Shown here: piece after piece, positions 1 through 10,211 of the stretch
Numbering within the stretch: position 1 is the first letter of the stretch
Layout of the letters: each line of letters opens with the position of its first letter
Source of the DNA: Vandiemenella viatica
Lineage: Eukaryota; Arthropoda; Insecta; Orthoptera; Morabidae
Direction of reading: 5' to 3'
DNA length: 64,000 nucleotides
Assembly: GCA_031002005.1 (NCBI GenBank)
Contig: CM061920.1
Span: 114,566,095 to 114,630,094 of the forward strand
The notes under the pieces: generated by a model
What the model was told of the DNA's origin: nothing
Databases searched by the model: none
Seen by the model: only the letters and a program-made list of their open reading frames with translations
Position numbers and translations under genes: made by a program

Positions 1-1248
1 GCTGAAGATGTTTGGGGAACTTTACTCGGTGACCGGATCTTGTGGTTCTCGGGTTGTCCGTTGTATCATGATCTGTAGTTTTTTTTGCTTTGCTGATTGA
101 CATACTAGGTGGTTCTGTCACAGCACTACTTTCAATATTAGGACAGTCGTCATTGAGTAGAAAGGCAGGTTTCACTCTTTCAATGCTGACACGTACTGGT
201 GTATCCTTGTTTAAAACTGTGAAAGTCCTATCCTGGCGATCTAACACGCGGTGTGGGCCAGTGTATGGTGGCTGAAGGGCACCACGTACCGAATCATCCC
301 GAAGATACACATGAGTGCACGTTTCGAGGTCTTGAAAACAAAGGTCGAACTTGTGACCGTGTCTGGTGGCTGGTGTTGGACGTAGTCTGCGCATTTGTTG
401 ACGTAGTTTGTCCACGAAGTCGGATGTATCTTCCAGACGTCCTTCCGTCGCGGTGCACAGTAATTCACCTGGGAGGCGTAGTGGTTCACCGTACACAAGT
501 TCGGCAGAAGAGGTGCCGAGGTCTTCTTTGTAGGCACTACGAATACCGAGAAGAACGATGGGCAGGGCTTGCAGCCAGGACATACCGGGATGACACATAA
601 TAGCTGCTTTGAGTTGACGATGGAATCTCTCCACCATGCCATTTGAACAAGGGTGCCAGGCAGTGGTGCGGGTTCTTAGCGTTCCAGTCAAGAGCCCCAG
701 GTTCCGGAGCAGTACAGATTCAAACTGCCTGCCTTGGTCGGTGGTAATACGAAGAGGTGATCCAAATCGTGAAATCCAGCATGCTACGAATGCGTTGGCC
801 ACGTCCTCTGCAGTGATGCGTTCTAAAGGCCAGACCTCTGGCCAGCGAGTAAATCTATCGATGGCTGTTAGGCAATAACGATAGTTTCCTGACGCTGGAA
901 GTGGTCCGATTATGTCCAAATGAACATGTTGAAACCGGGCAGATAGCATTGTAAAGTTTCCGACTGGTGCATTCGTGTGACGCGTAACTTTGGCGCGCTG
1001 ACAATCTTGACAGGCTCGGACCCATGCGCGGCAATCTTTCGCCATGTTAGGCCAGACGAAACGTTCTGATACAAACGAGTGGTAGCTCTAGCGCCGGGAT
1101 GACTCAGGCCGTGAACAGACGAAAAAGCTGCTTTTCGGAATGATGTGGTGATAAAGGGCCTGGGTTTTTCCGGTTGAGGTGTCACAGAAGAGGATAATGG
1201 TACTGCCAGGTACTGGGACTTGCTCCAAGTTAAGTGATGTTTCGCCAT
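1..1248 (-). pseudogene. gypsy integrase, frameshifted, runs off window
   Basis: The zinc-binding HHCC part is at about 1010-1130 (SHPGARATT, then RACQDCQRAK in another frame), and the first core Asp is in HVHLDIIGPLP at about 915-935. The C-terminal part near 100-300 (YTGPHRVLDR...) and the terminal TTRSGHRVKFPKHL at the very start of the window are typical of gypsy integrase tails. A frameshift near 1080 separates the two halves of the zinc finger, and at least one more lies near 600-640. Integrase joins the cDNA to host DNA; this copy cannot. Confidence 0.8.
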
Positions 1249-1357
1249 TGATGAAAAGAACGGATTTCCTGATCGTTCCTTATGAGAGTCTGCCAGAGCG
1301 GAAAAAGTTCAGTTTCTGTCTGCGATTCCGTCGACCCCGGGGACAGTGCGTCTGCGA

Positions 1358-2724
1358 CTACATTGGAAGAACCTTCAATGTGTTCAATATTGTGGTGAAC
1401 TGCGCAATGAACGATAATTGATTCAGTTGCACAGGTGGGAGCTTGTCACGGCGTTGCTGAAACGCGTACGTAAGTGGCTTGTGATCGGTGTAAATTGTAA
1501 ACTGGTGGGCTTCCAAGAAGTGCCGAAAGTGTTGGACGGCTTCGTAGATAGCGAGTAACTCGCGATAGTACGCTGGCCATTCTGATTGCTTTGGTAAAAG
1601 CTTCTTAGAAAAGAAGGCTAAAGGCTGCCACGTAGCGTTTACGTGCTGTTGTAGACAAGCCCCTACAGCTGTGTTGGAAGCATCAGTAAACAATCCTAGA
1701 GGTGCGTTGAGCTCGGGATGAACTAGTAGTGTCGATTTGGCAAGGCTGGCTTTGCAGGCATTAAACGTGCTTTCCAGGTTCGGATTCCAAGGTACAGGTT
1801 GAGAGCCTCGTAGGTTGGATACTGCCGAGTGGAGAGATGCCTGGTATTCTGCTGCTGAAGGTAGGAAACGGCGGTAAAAGTTCACCATTCCCAAAAAGCG
1901 TCTAAGTTCACGGACTGTCTGTGGAAGGGGGAAGTTTTGCAGAGCGCTGATCCGATCTGGTAGTGGTCGAGTGCCAGCGGCAGAGACTTCGTATCCCAAG
2001 AAGGTAACACTTGGAGAGGCTAAAACACTCTTACAAGCGTTAACGAGAATCCCATAAGATGACAGCCTTTGGAAAAGTGATCAGCAGATGGCGCTCGTGC
2101 TCTTCAGGGTCCTTAGAGAATACCAATATGTCATCGACATAGGCGAAGGTGAAATCTAAACCAGATAGGACTTCATCAATGAATCGCTGAAAGGTTTGAC
2201 CGGCATTCCGCAACCCGAAAGACATAAACGGAAACTCAAAAAGTCCAAACGGTGTGATAATTGCTGTCTTTGGAATGTCGTCCGGGTTCACTGGAACCTG
2301 AGTGTAGGCTTTGACTAGGTCAACGACAGAGAAGATAGTGCATCCACGCAACTGGTGGCTGAAATCATGGAGATGGTGAGGTGGATACCTATCTGGAATT
2401 GTCCGTGCATTGAGAGCTCGATAGTCTCCACAGGGGACGCCAACCCTTGTCTTTCTTTGGTACCAGGTGAAGAGGCGAGGACCATGGTCCCTCTGAGCGG
2501 CGCGCAGTGCCCTCCATTAACATTGCTTCGAATTCTTTCTTAGCAATCTGAAGACGGTCTGGAGCGAGGCGACGAGCACGACAAGAGACAGGTGGTCCAG
2601 GTGTAGTGCGAATGAAATGTACGGTAGAGTGCTTTATTTCTCTCGGCATTCCAGGTGGGCGCGTGAGATCTGGGAAATCTCGCAATATTACATGAAAAAC
2701 TGTAGTGGCCTTTAGTGATTTCAC
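1358..2724 (-). pseudogene. gypsy reverse transcriptase and RNase H, frameshifted
   Basis: RT is recognisable from the N-terminal [20 protein letters not shown], the fingers/palm segment [13 protein letters not shown], the [16 protein letters not shown] block and the catalytic [11 protein letters not shown] at about 2110-2140. The connection (LGYEV..., RELRRFLGMVNFYRRFLP) and RNase H follow, with LGLFTDASNTAVGACLQQ and IYTDHKPLTYAF. Reading changes frame near 2440 and again near 2080, so no single protein can be made. Catalytic residues themselves look unchanged, suggesting fairly recent decay by small indels. Confidence 0.85.
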
Positions 2725-2735
2725 ACTAGGTTGCT

Positions 2736-3116
2736 TCAGTTTGCCGGCTGTACAGGCACTGACAATCCTGTCAAGCTATCAATGATACGCTTGTTGTGAC
2801 AATCCGGGAGCAAGTGATAATGTGCAAGGAAATCGGAGCCTATGATAGGAACAGCTACATCAGCTATTATAAATCTCCAAGATAAATCGCGCCGCAATCC
2901 GAGGCTCAGCTTGAGAAACAAAGTGCCATAGGTATGAACAGTAGAGTCATTTGCCGCAACAAGTTCATATTTGTTGCGTTGATGACGCCCTTTTAGAAAA
3001 TCTTTCGGGAAACAGCATAAATCAGAACCAGTATCAATTAAAAATTTATGTCTGCTATTTCTGTCAAAGACAAAAAGGCGGTTACCTCCTGTTGGGCAGC
3101 CGTCTACCGCCATCAC
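2736..3116 (-). CDS. gypsy aspartic protease region of pol
   Basis: A 126-codon open stretch just downstream of gag. The retroviral-type active site is visible as FLIDTGSDLCCFPKDF near residues 26-41, and the later IIGSDFLAHY matches the conserved C-terminal motif of this fold (usually hydrophobic-G-x-D). In this family the protease is part of the pol polyprotein and releases gag, RT and integrase. The catalytic DTG is intact, but the frame ends before the RT reading begins at about 2724, and the downstream pol is broken, so this is only a surviving piece. Confidence 0.8.
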   Translation of the reverse strand: MMAVDGCPTGGNRLFVFDRNSRHKFLIDTGSDLCCFPKDFLKGRHQRNKYELVAANDSTVHTYGTLFLKLSLGLRRDLSWRFIIADVAVPIIGSDFLAHYHLLPDCHNKRIIDSLTGLSVPVQPAN

Positions 3117-4006
3117 TGGCTGCCGTTGGGGTTTAACTGAAAGTTACATGGTTGTTGGCATTTGCGAGCTTGGCCGTGAAAACGGCGGTGGTACCAGCAA
3201 ACCTGAGAGGTGTCAGTACGCGGCGAAGAATCACGGTTGTTGTGAGCGTGCCGCGACTTCGGGGGCTGGCTTCGAGAACGAGAACGTGTGCGAAACGAGG
3301 CTTGCAACGTAGCCAACTGCTGCGAAAGTTCTTCTATGCTCTTTGCAAGCTGACTTACCTCGGTATTAGCAGGTAACATGCCGATAGCATTAACATCGGC
3401 GTGCAGAGCAGGTGTAGAAACATCCATAATTTTGTCGGCTAGTATTGCAACTTTGTCTAGTGGTGTGTCAGCTTGAGTTTGCAAGATAGCTTGTACCTGT
3501 GACGGTAGGCGCTGGATCCATAATTGCCGGAGGAGATTATCTTGCACTTGAGTGGCACCAGCTAGTGATCTTAAGTGTCTTAAAAACTGGGATGGTTTTC
3601 GGTCACCAAGCTCTTCCTCCATTAACAGCTGGCGAACTCGCTGCTCTTCTGATGCAGAGAGGCGACGAATTAACTCGTTACGCAAGTGTTGATATGCATT
3701 TTCAGGAGGTGGATTTATTATAATATCTTCCACTTCGGCCGCATAGCGGCTGTCCAGCTGTGAAATTATATAGGCGTACTTCGTCAAATCTTGCGTAATG
3801 CCCGCGATGCCAAATTTAGCTTCTGCCTGTGCAAACCACAATGCCGGTTTGTCCGGCCAGAAAACTGGTAATTTCACGGCAAGACGGTTAACAGATGTGC
3901 CAACCTGCGAGACTGTAGATGGCGAGGGTTGCTGTTGAAGCATTTGCTGTCGCAGAATGTGATTTTGCTCCTGTAGCTGGCGTAGTTGTTCTTGAAGTTC
4001 ATCCAT
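3113..4006 (-). CDS. gag: gypsy gag polyprotein (CsRn1-type, CHCC finger)
   Basis: An open frame of 297 codons. The protein starts with a glutamine-rich coiled-coil-like segment (MDELQEQLRQLQEQN), continues with a capsid-like region (residues about 45-180: KLPVFWPDKPALWFAQAEAK, then ...LLMEEELGDRKPSQFLRHL), then an Arg/Ser-rich stretch near residues 238-262, and ends with the CHCC finger near residues 270-287. Capsid of this kind packages the element RNA in cytoplasmic particles. The ATG at 4006 is chosen because the PBS lies only about 24 bases upstream. The frame ends at the pol boundary and overlaps the protease frame by 4 bases. It is the only gene of this element that is still fully open. 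Confidence 0.85.
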   Translation of the reverse strand: MDELQEQLRQLQEQNHILRQQMLQQQPSPSTVSQVGTSVNRLAVKLPVFWPDKPALWFAQAEAKFGIAGITQDLTKYAYIISQLDSRYAAEVEDIIINPPPENAYQHLRNELIRRLSASEEQRVRQLLMEEELGDRKPSQFLRHLRSLAGATQVQDNLLRQLWIQRLPSQVQAILQTQADTPLDKVAILADKIMDVSTPALHADVNAIGMLPANTEVSQLAKSIEELSQQLATLQASFRTRSRSRSQPPKSRHAHNNRDSSPRTDTSQVCWYHRRFHGQARKCQQPCNFQLNPNGSQ

Positions 4007-4029
4007 TATTCAAAAGAGTTCGGGTTTTT

Positions 4030-4046
4030 CGTCGTCGGGGTCACCA
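4030..4046 (-). other. Primer-binding site (tRNA-Trp-like)
   Basis: The minus strand reads TGGTGACCCCGACGACG directly after the LTR and about 24 bases before the gag ATG. TGG pairs with the CCA end of the primer tRNA. The sequence matches the primer site described for CsRn1-clade elements. Confidence 0.7.
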
Positions 4047-4350
4047 ATTATGGGGTTACGTTGCCCATATAAACAATATCGTGGTTTGCAATATGGAAGA
4101 CTAAATTCTTATCTATGCGTTTAATATAACCAGTAACCATATACATATGCACATTATATTACATTGAAATAACATATCGATGCGACTGTTAATATTCCTC
4201 GCCAACGGTGTACTCTCTCTGTCTCTCTGGTTGTTTTCAATCGTGCCCCGGTTATGGTCAGCGATGTTAATACTGCGTTAGCAGCCGCCGCGACAACGAC
4301 GGAACTGCGCTGACAACTGTTAATGCCGCGATGTGTTTCCGCCACACTGT
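4047..4350 (-). repeat. 5' LTR of the CsRn1-type gypsy (approximate)
   Basis: The segment lies between the PBS (4030-4046) and the point near 4350 where the interrupted transposase-like gene resumes. On the minus strand it begins near TGACAGTGTGGCGG and ends CCATAAT before the PBS. The exact outer edge cannot be fixed because the 3' LTR is outside the window. Confidence 0.5.
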
Positions 4351-4351
4351 C

Positions 4352-5640
4352 ATGTTCAGAGGACCTATATCTTCAGTCAGAGCTTTAATATCATAGAAAT
4401 CCTTGTATCATAATTCTTTGACATGGAAAGGTTCTCCGGTTTTTTTCGCAGATCGAAATGCGGAGATGAAAGAATCAGGAGTATACAACGGTCCGCTTCT
4501 CATTATGCACTTAACCATTCTCTCTATCAATGAGTGAACGCAATCACCTTCATTCTGAGAGTGGCCTTTAACAAAAGAATTTGTGTGTAATTGATTTCAG
4601 GCGTAAATAACGTGTGGCGTATAAGTAAAGAGCAAGCATAAATTTATTTTTCTGCTGCCCTGCACAGTTGTCCGAGTAAAATATAACATCTGCATCATGT
4701 TTTGTGGCAGCAATCTTTTTCAGATAAGGGAGCGTGTATAAACCACGTAGCTCCATTTTGGCCTCCTGTGAATCCCCCCCCCCCCTCACGTAGCCCTACG
4801 TGGCTTTTGCCTCTAACCCCCCCCCCGGTAGCTTTTTTCCCTCTTGATTCCAGAAGACATTTTGTATTGTTTTCTCTCGTCAGACTATCGTAAATTACCT
4901 ACAGAGATAATTAACTAAGGGAAATAAATATTCACATGCTGTTGTGTGTTCTGTTCCTCATTTGAACTGTGAAAAATGTTATGAAAGGAAAGCTACGTGG
5001 CCTGGCTCGGAAACCCCTCCTACCCCCACGTAGCCCAGGGTAGCCTTCTAGCCAACTCCTCTCCCCCCCCCCCCCCGGACCGAGCCACGTAGTTTGTGCA
5101 CACTCCCTAAAGAATGGCACATGTACTTAATTCATTTGCACCACGATGGCCGTTTGCTTTATCCCAGACAAAACAATCATATGTATTGCTCTTCAAGTCA
5201 TACATAGTGAAATTGAAAACATTTAATTTGGATGTATAGTAGAATAGAGAAGCATGCCCTTTAGGAAGCTGCATTGAATTTTCTTTGTATGTTTTTTTCC
5301 CCTTTCTTGAAAATGGTTTTTCGATAAGATGTTGGTTAAATTATTCTTGTAACTTCTGTTTTTCTTCACTGTCTGCATTTTCAAAAGCTACGCAGGTTTC
5401 ACATAAATCTTTCTTTGGAACGAAAAATGAAATATGGTATTCTTTTTTAAATATTCTATAAAATGAAGTATAGTTGGCAAAAGGTACCTTCTTTTCTTTG
5501 CAGATAGCCACATAGTCCTTGTGGATGTCTGTAATTGATTTGCTTCCATAAACGAAGAGCCTCGTTGTATTTGCCCTTAGGTAATGGCTTTCAATTTTCG
5601 GTATCGAATCTATGTGCTGCCTCATGCCTTCCCTTATCAT
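4352..5640 (-). pseudogene. Transposase-like gene remnant (SDNCAGQQKN family)
   Basis: The minus strand carries pieces of a protein family common in insect genomes and usually annotated as uncharacterised. From N to C: HIDSIPKIESHYLRANTTRL, FYRIFKKEYHISFFVPKKD with CETC, TMYDLKSNTYDCFVWDK with HRGANELSTC, VIFYSDNCAGQQKNKFMLAL, then HSQNEGDCVHSLIER and a C-terminal tail. The DNC...HSxxEGDxxHS pattern suggests a DDE-type nuclease fold, so I infer a domesticated or mobile transposase. The gene is split by a 380-bp MITE (4728-5107) and cut at its C-terminus by the gypsy element. A stop and weak reading upstream of 5640 mean the N-terminus is lost. Confidence 0.65.
4728..5107. mobile_element. 380-bp MITE with TTA/TAA target duplication
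   Basis: The ends are inverted repeats of about 27 bp (GGGAGCGTGTATAAACCACG at the left, and GGGAGTGTGCACAAACTACG as the complement of the right end). Both are flanked by TAA (4725-4727 and 5108-5110). Removing the element plus one TAA restores the reading frame of the interrupted gene (TCAIL followed by YLKKI). The interior has long C-runs and repeated CACGTAG/CTACGTGG motifs. A 3-bp TWA duplication with GGG ends suggests PIF/Harbinger, but no coding sequence is present to confirm the superfamily. Confidence 0.75.
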
Positions 5641-5881
5641 TGGATCTAAGATTTGTGGTGTTTTATTGCATTATTTATATTAAAATAGACTTGCACCCGT
5701 CGCATAAATGTAGTGTAAGATATCAAGAAGCCGCCAAGTTTTTTTTTTTTTAATTTAATATCGATGTTTCAACTTTATTGAGTCTTACTTTTTTTTTCAA
5801 GGCAAAAATTACTTTAAAGAAGAAAAATAAAAATAAAGTTAAAAACATAGTTATAAAGTTGAAATGACATGAATAAAATTG

Positions 5882-6078
5882 CAATGTAGTCTTCACGGGT
5901 GTACCGCCGGATAGTGTTGTAGAAACACAATATTTCGACGACTAGCTCCACCGTCTTCTTCAGGTGTAGAGACATCTGCACTGGTCGGCTGACCCACAGA
6001 TACTGAGATGGTTCGGGTGCCGGCGGTACACCCGTGAAGACTACATTAGAGTCATACGCCGGGAAAGTCTTCGTTCTT
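5882..6078. mobile_element. Small insertion with 28-bp inverted repeat and 15-bp flanking repeat
   Basis: A perfect 28-bp inverted repeat (5883-5910 and 6020-6047, core TCTTCACGGGTGTACCGCCG) encloses about 110 bp. The unit plus a 31-bp right extension is bounded by the 15-bp direct repeat ACATGAATAAAATTG (5867-5881 and 6079-6093). The long flanking repeat resembles a target duplication from target-primed reverse transcription, whereas the inverted repeat resembles a MITE. Its class is therefore unclear. No ORF. Confidence 0.6.
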
Positions 6079-6093
6079 ACATGAATAAAATTG

Positions 6094-6916
6094 TCATGTC
6101 ATTTCATCTACATAGCAACATCTGCAAGTTTCATAATATATTGCTTCTTTTCTTCTCTTTTTTTTTGGTTTGATTTTAACTTTTTCCTTAAAATAAAAGA
6201 CCTAAAAAAAGTCAAAACCTCGGTATTTAATTAAAAAACTGTTTTTAATTGTTAACCGCATATTACTATCCTAATGTACATTATTAATTAAATGTGAGCA
6301 TTATTTCAAATTTCTTTAAATAAGTGTCCCATTTAGTGTTAATAGTAAAATTTTAGTAACAAGAGTGACATAAGTGTGAATCATAGATGACGAAAATTAT
6401 GTCGGAGGAGAAAATTTCATGCAAGAACGTCATATCGTCTCAAAACACAAAGTGTAGACTAAGTTTATGCAATATGGTATTTTGTAATAACGTCATAACT
6501 CAAAATTATCCAACGATAGACAAGGTGGCTTGCATCAAGAGCGACACATTAAGGAATAAAACTAAAGGCATTTAAGCAAAGTATTTCAAAAAGAATGTCA
6601 CAATTTGATATAACACATTATTGAACAAATGTTAATCTAACGTGAATAATCTTACCATTTACACAATATCGTCATAAACAAAAATACGCCGCTCTTGTAG
6701 AAACTTGTTGCTATGTTACTTGACAACAGCCAAAACTCAACTGATATATGACAGTGTTGTGAATAAACTGAAGGGCGGTCTGTTGAGAAACAATAGTGAC
6801 ATAACCTGCTCTCTCTCGGCGAGTAGTTGAAGCTCAAATGTGTCGTTCTACAAACTAAAAGTATACACGAAAATGGATCATCCCTTGGCCATAACTCAAT
6901 AAAAGTCATTTTTTAG
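6094..6916. other. Non-coding AT-rich stretch with recurrent AGTGACATAA motif
   Basis: No gene seen. AGTGACATAA-type words occur at about 6365 and 6795 and in inverted form near 6918, so the stretch 6363-6928 could be a decayed inverted-repeat element inserted next to the RT remnant. No target duplication was found. Confidence 0.25.
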
Positions 6917-7527
6917 TTATGTCACTGTTGCAGCAAATGAGCGAATGACATGCTCCAGAATTCTACTGCAAACAGATATTAAAAATATGGGTCGATAATT
7001 ACTAGGATTTCTCCCATATCCTTTCTTGAAAACAGGAATCACCTTCGCTATTTTCCAGTCAGAAGGTTTCTTTCTGTCTTCTAAAGATTTACGGAATATA
7101 TCTGACAGAAATTCTTCTATTCTTCCACGTATTCCGAAAATACTCTTACTGGTATACCATCGGGACCCAGCGCTTTCCCCCACTTCACGGGCTTTAATTG
7201 CTTTTTAACACCTAGACTATCAATTTGTACCGGATCCATCTCAAATTCTATATGCCGTAGAAAAGCGGGAATGTTTTCTATGTTTTCGTCAGTGAAAGAA
7301 TTTTTCAATTTGGTGTTAAACACGGTAGGCTTGTCGCGGCTGTCATCAGCTTCCCGACCGTCTTGTAGTAGAACTGGCTTATTGTTGTCACTACCAGCAA
7401 CTTTTTTTACATACGGCCAAAATTTCTTTGGATTTTCGTTGAGGCTTAAGGAAATTGAATTGCAACGAAAGTCATTAAAGGCCTCGTACATCGCATTCTT
7501 AACATGTCCTCTAATCTCATATAACAA
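6917..7527 (-). pseudogene. Non-LTR reverse transcriptase remnant
   Basis: Two frames on the minus strand read NENPKKFWPYVKKVAGSDNN, then VKWGKALGPDGIPVRVFSEY, then (after a frameshift near 7120-7180) KPSDWKIAKVIPVFKKG and NPSNYRPIFLISVCSRILEH. These are RT block 0-2 motifs of the CR1/Jockey/L2 type. Everything from the palm onward is missing. A 5'- and 3'-truncated, frameshifted relic. Confidence 0.75.
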
Positions 7528-7529
7528 GT

Positions 7530-8390
7530 ATATATAATTTAGACAAAATTTTTACACTTTTTAACCCCCGATTTTTCTCAAATGGAGGCCCACCAGGCAA
7601 AACTGCTTTAGGGTGAGAATGCAGAGGTGCTGTACTATTTATCAGACTTGTTCGTTCTAAAATCGCAATTACCATCCTGAAGACATCTCGTAGAAAGTTA
7701 CAGCTTACGGATAATTGTTGTCAAATACAATCACTACATCCGTACTTCAACCGACTTTATTTTTAATATCTGCAAGAATAACATCGTCTCCACTTAATTA
7801 CAATTACATTACGCGCGATTCGAAAATAATAATAATAAAAAAACAATATGTCACTGGCACACACAAGATCTCTTTTTACAAACTTAATCAACACGTTACT
7901 TTTCTCGTTTTTGCACTACTGCCATCTTCTTACAATTTAAATGTTACAGAATACTTAAAACTACTCCTTTACACTCCACAAACTACTGATGCTGTGAAGC
8001 CTTATTTTTAAATACACTTATATACATTAAATTAAATGATATACATTTATCCATTATGTCATTCATAATGTCTGGTGAAGTGGGAACCCACACATGCCCC
8101 TACTTTACAACAAATCAAGCATATTTTTTCAAAAAATTGTTTGTTTGCAGCCAAGTCCACTTATTTAACAGTCATTGCTTCACTCGTATATATTTCCAAA
8201 TATCACTGTATTACACTAATGTCTGTATATGAATACAAATGATAAGTCACTGTCTTTGCCAGTCCATAGCCTCTCTGTCCACTCGAATACACAAAATATA
8301 AATAGAACTAACTCTTTTCACTTTTGATGTTCAATTTATATAATTTCAATTCAATTACATTACACAGTTCAATTTTTTAATTTTTTTATT
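7530..8390. other. AT-rich non-coding stretch
   Basis: I see no gene. It lies just downstream (on the minus strand) of the integrase-like tail at 8390-8700 and may contain that element's 3' LTR (GTGTGGGTTCCCACTTCACC on the minus strand near 8080), but no matching second LTR was identified. Confidence 0.3.
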
Positions 8391-9744
8391 TTCTTGGTCT
8401 TAGGATACTCTAACAAATATGTGCGTTCTTGTGAGCTTTACCTGCCACCCAAAAAGTTCCATGAAATATGTCAAAGAATTTTCGTATCTCAGCATTTATT
8501 CCACAGGATCTCTCGAGTCTTTACCAGTACCAAATCACCCAAAAGAAATTCGATGAGTTTGCGCCCTTGGTCGTGTCATTTTTTTCCTTTCTTCTGCCTT
8601 TTACTTCATCCTTTCTTTTACAAAATCATACTCCATCGGATTCAACGTCATGCCCCAGAATATTCTCGCTTTTCCTTTTCTCCAAGTCTTCTAGAGCTTC
8701 TTTGTATGCCCTATGAACGTTAGTTGTCACTTCCACAAGGAATTTTACTTCATTTCCGCTCATTAATGATTTATAATTGTCTTTGTCTAGAGCACTTCCC
8801 ATCTGCTCGTTAAACTCAGTTATTAGTACCTGCTGTGTGTCAACTCGCTGCCAGTGTCTGCCTAGAATTCCCTGTTTAACCCAAATAATACTTCCTGCTC
8901 CCCACTATTCAGAACTTCTTCTCGTGACAAATCCTTTTCAACCTCTTCGCGAGACCAATTCCATTCTGCTTCCATCATTTAGTCATAGCTGTAGTAAGAG
9001 TATACTTTTGTTGCTTTGTTGGATATTATCGTCCATATTCTAGACACTAATGTTTCCTTTTATAGTCTCTTCTCCATCCTCCTGACTAGAAAGATAATCC
9101 ACTACTTCAGATTAATCTTTTTTCACAGGTGAGCTCATGTAATGAGTGTTGACTCCTAAAAGTTTTGAGTTGGCCCCCTCTGGCATTACATTTTCTTCAT
9201 CATTACTTCCGTTGTATTGCCTGTTCATCTTCCTCATTACTTAATATACCATTTTCTTCTTTATAATCGTCGTCTTCTTCACTACTATCTTATTCGCTGC
9301 ACAAATTCAAATTCCCTTGTTGTTCGCTATAGTCGATATCATAACCATCCACTGACATACTCTCTTGTTCTTCTTCATCAATTTCCCTTGATATAAGGTC
9401 ATCCGAAAACACGTTTACCTCTGTAGTATGTTTTTCCCATTTCTTCTGGTTTGTTTCGTTTCCTCTCGAGCTTTTCTGTTGTCTTCCCTATTTTTTTCTG
9501 CTGTTTGTTTCGAATTCCTCTCTCATTCTTTCCATTGCTCATCTTGATTCCTTCATTTCTTCCATTAAGGCAAATAACATTGAAAATTCGCTCGCTTTCT
9601 GTTTTCGAGCATAAACTGGTTCAATACCCCTTTCTTTTTCTCGAATATTACCCTGTTTGACTGGTACTGGTGTAGACGTAATATTCGAAATGCAATTTCC
9701 CATCTCGCTGTTACCATTATCTCTGAAAGATTCCCTGGCTACAC
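8390..9744 (-). pseudogene. Decayed LTR-retrotransposon remnant (gag-like plus integrase tail)
   Basis: On the minus strand near 8400-8650 the reading QGRKLIEFLLGDLVLVKTRE resembles the C-terminal part of gypsy integrases (GDLVLVKT is a common block there). Upstream, 9300-9744 reads an acidic and basic, low-complexity protein with several stops (MEEMKESR, NGKNERGIRNKQQKK, EEEQESMSVDGYDIDYSEQQ) that could be a gag. Protease and RT were not seen, so an internal deletion is likely. The P-superfamily element at 9745 is inserted in this reading, which appears to resume beyond 12804 (DCDCSVSDRMEGSVP). Identification is tentative. Confidence 0.4.
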
Positions 9745-9925
9745 TCATGGAGGAAAGAAATATATGGAGACGAAATACCGCTTATGCTCTGCGACGCCGC
9801 TCCTAAACTCCCGGCTGAAACTGCGCATGCGCGGCGACCATATTACGTATCCATACAATTGCTATGTTTACATTGTATTTGATGCGGTGATTATTTCATT
9901 TTCTAATGTGTCTAAGTTTTTTATA

Positions 9926-9996
9926 ATGCCGTCTTGTGCTGCATACGGTTGCACAAATAGGCCAGATAGGAAAGAAACTGGAATATCATTTTATAA
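9926..9996 (+). CDS. THAP-domain first exon of the P-superfamily element
   Basis: The 71-bp exon begins ATG and reads MPSCAAYGCTNRPDRKETGI followed by SFYK, then meets a GTAAG splice donor. This is the start of a THAP zinc finger (C-x4-C half), the DNA-binding domain of P-element transposase and THAP9. The matching second Cys/His half and the catalytic domain would lie on later exons and were not found in this copy. The corresponding exon in the second copy has the same length and the same donor but an in-frame TAA, which suggests that this exon was once translated. Confidence 0.75.
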
Positions 9997-10211
9997 GTAA
10001 GTTGCATTGTAATTATTGTGTTTGAGGTGTGCAAGAGGTAGTTGCAAGTTTGGTGCCTGTCTATAAATATTTAGTCATAGCTCTCAATAGGATGACATTG
10101 TTCTCAAATTTTTGTTGGTGTAGTGTAGAAAATCAGCATACCTTACTATTTTGCACATAACAGGCTAACATTACTTTTTAACGAATGTTGAAAATGAGAT
10201 TTAACCCTCTG

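Larger units (their letters stand above)
1..4350 (-). mobile_element. Ty3/gypsy LTR retrotransposon, CsRn1-type, degraded
   Basis: On the minus strand the order is LTR, primer-binding site, gag, protease, RT, RNase H, integrase, the normal Ty3/gypsy order. The gag ends with a C-x3-H-x8-C-x3-C motif (CWYH...C...C), the unusual CHCC finger known from the CsRn1 clade, and the PBS begins TGGTGACCCCGACG, the tRNA-Trp-like primer site of that clade. The integrase tail runs off the window start, so the 3' LTR is outside. RT and integrase carry several frameshifts, so this copy is dead. It sits inside an older transposase-like gene, whose reading resumes at about 4352. Confidence 0.88.

Noticed and set aside
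6363..6928. Inverted-repeat transposon bounded by AGTGACATAA
   Set aside because: The word also recurs internally, the inverted match is only about 10-12 bp, and no target duplication was found. Kept only as an unassigned stretch.
8394..9043. Plus-strand frames of 82-109 codons
   Set aside because: Composition is low complexity and the minus strand gives integrase-like reading. No plus-strand motif recognised.
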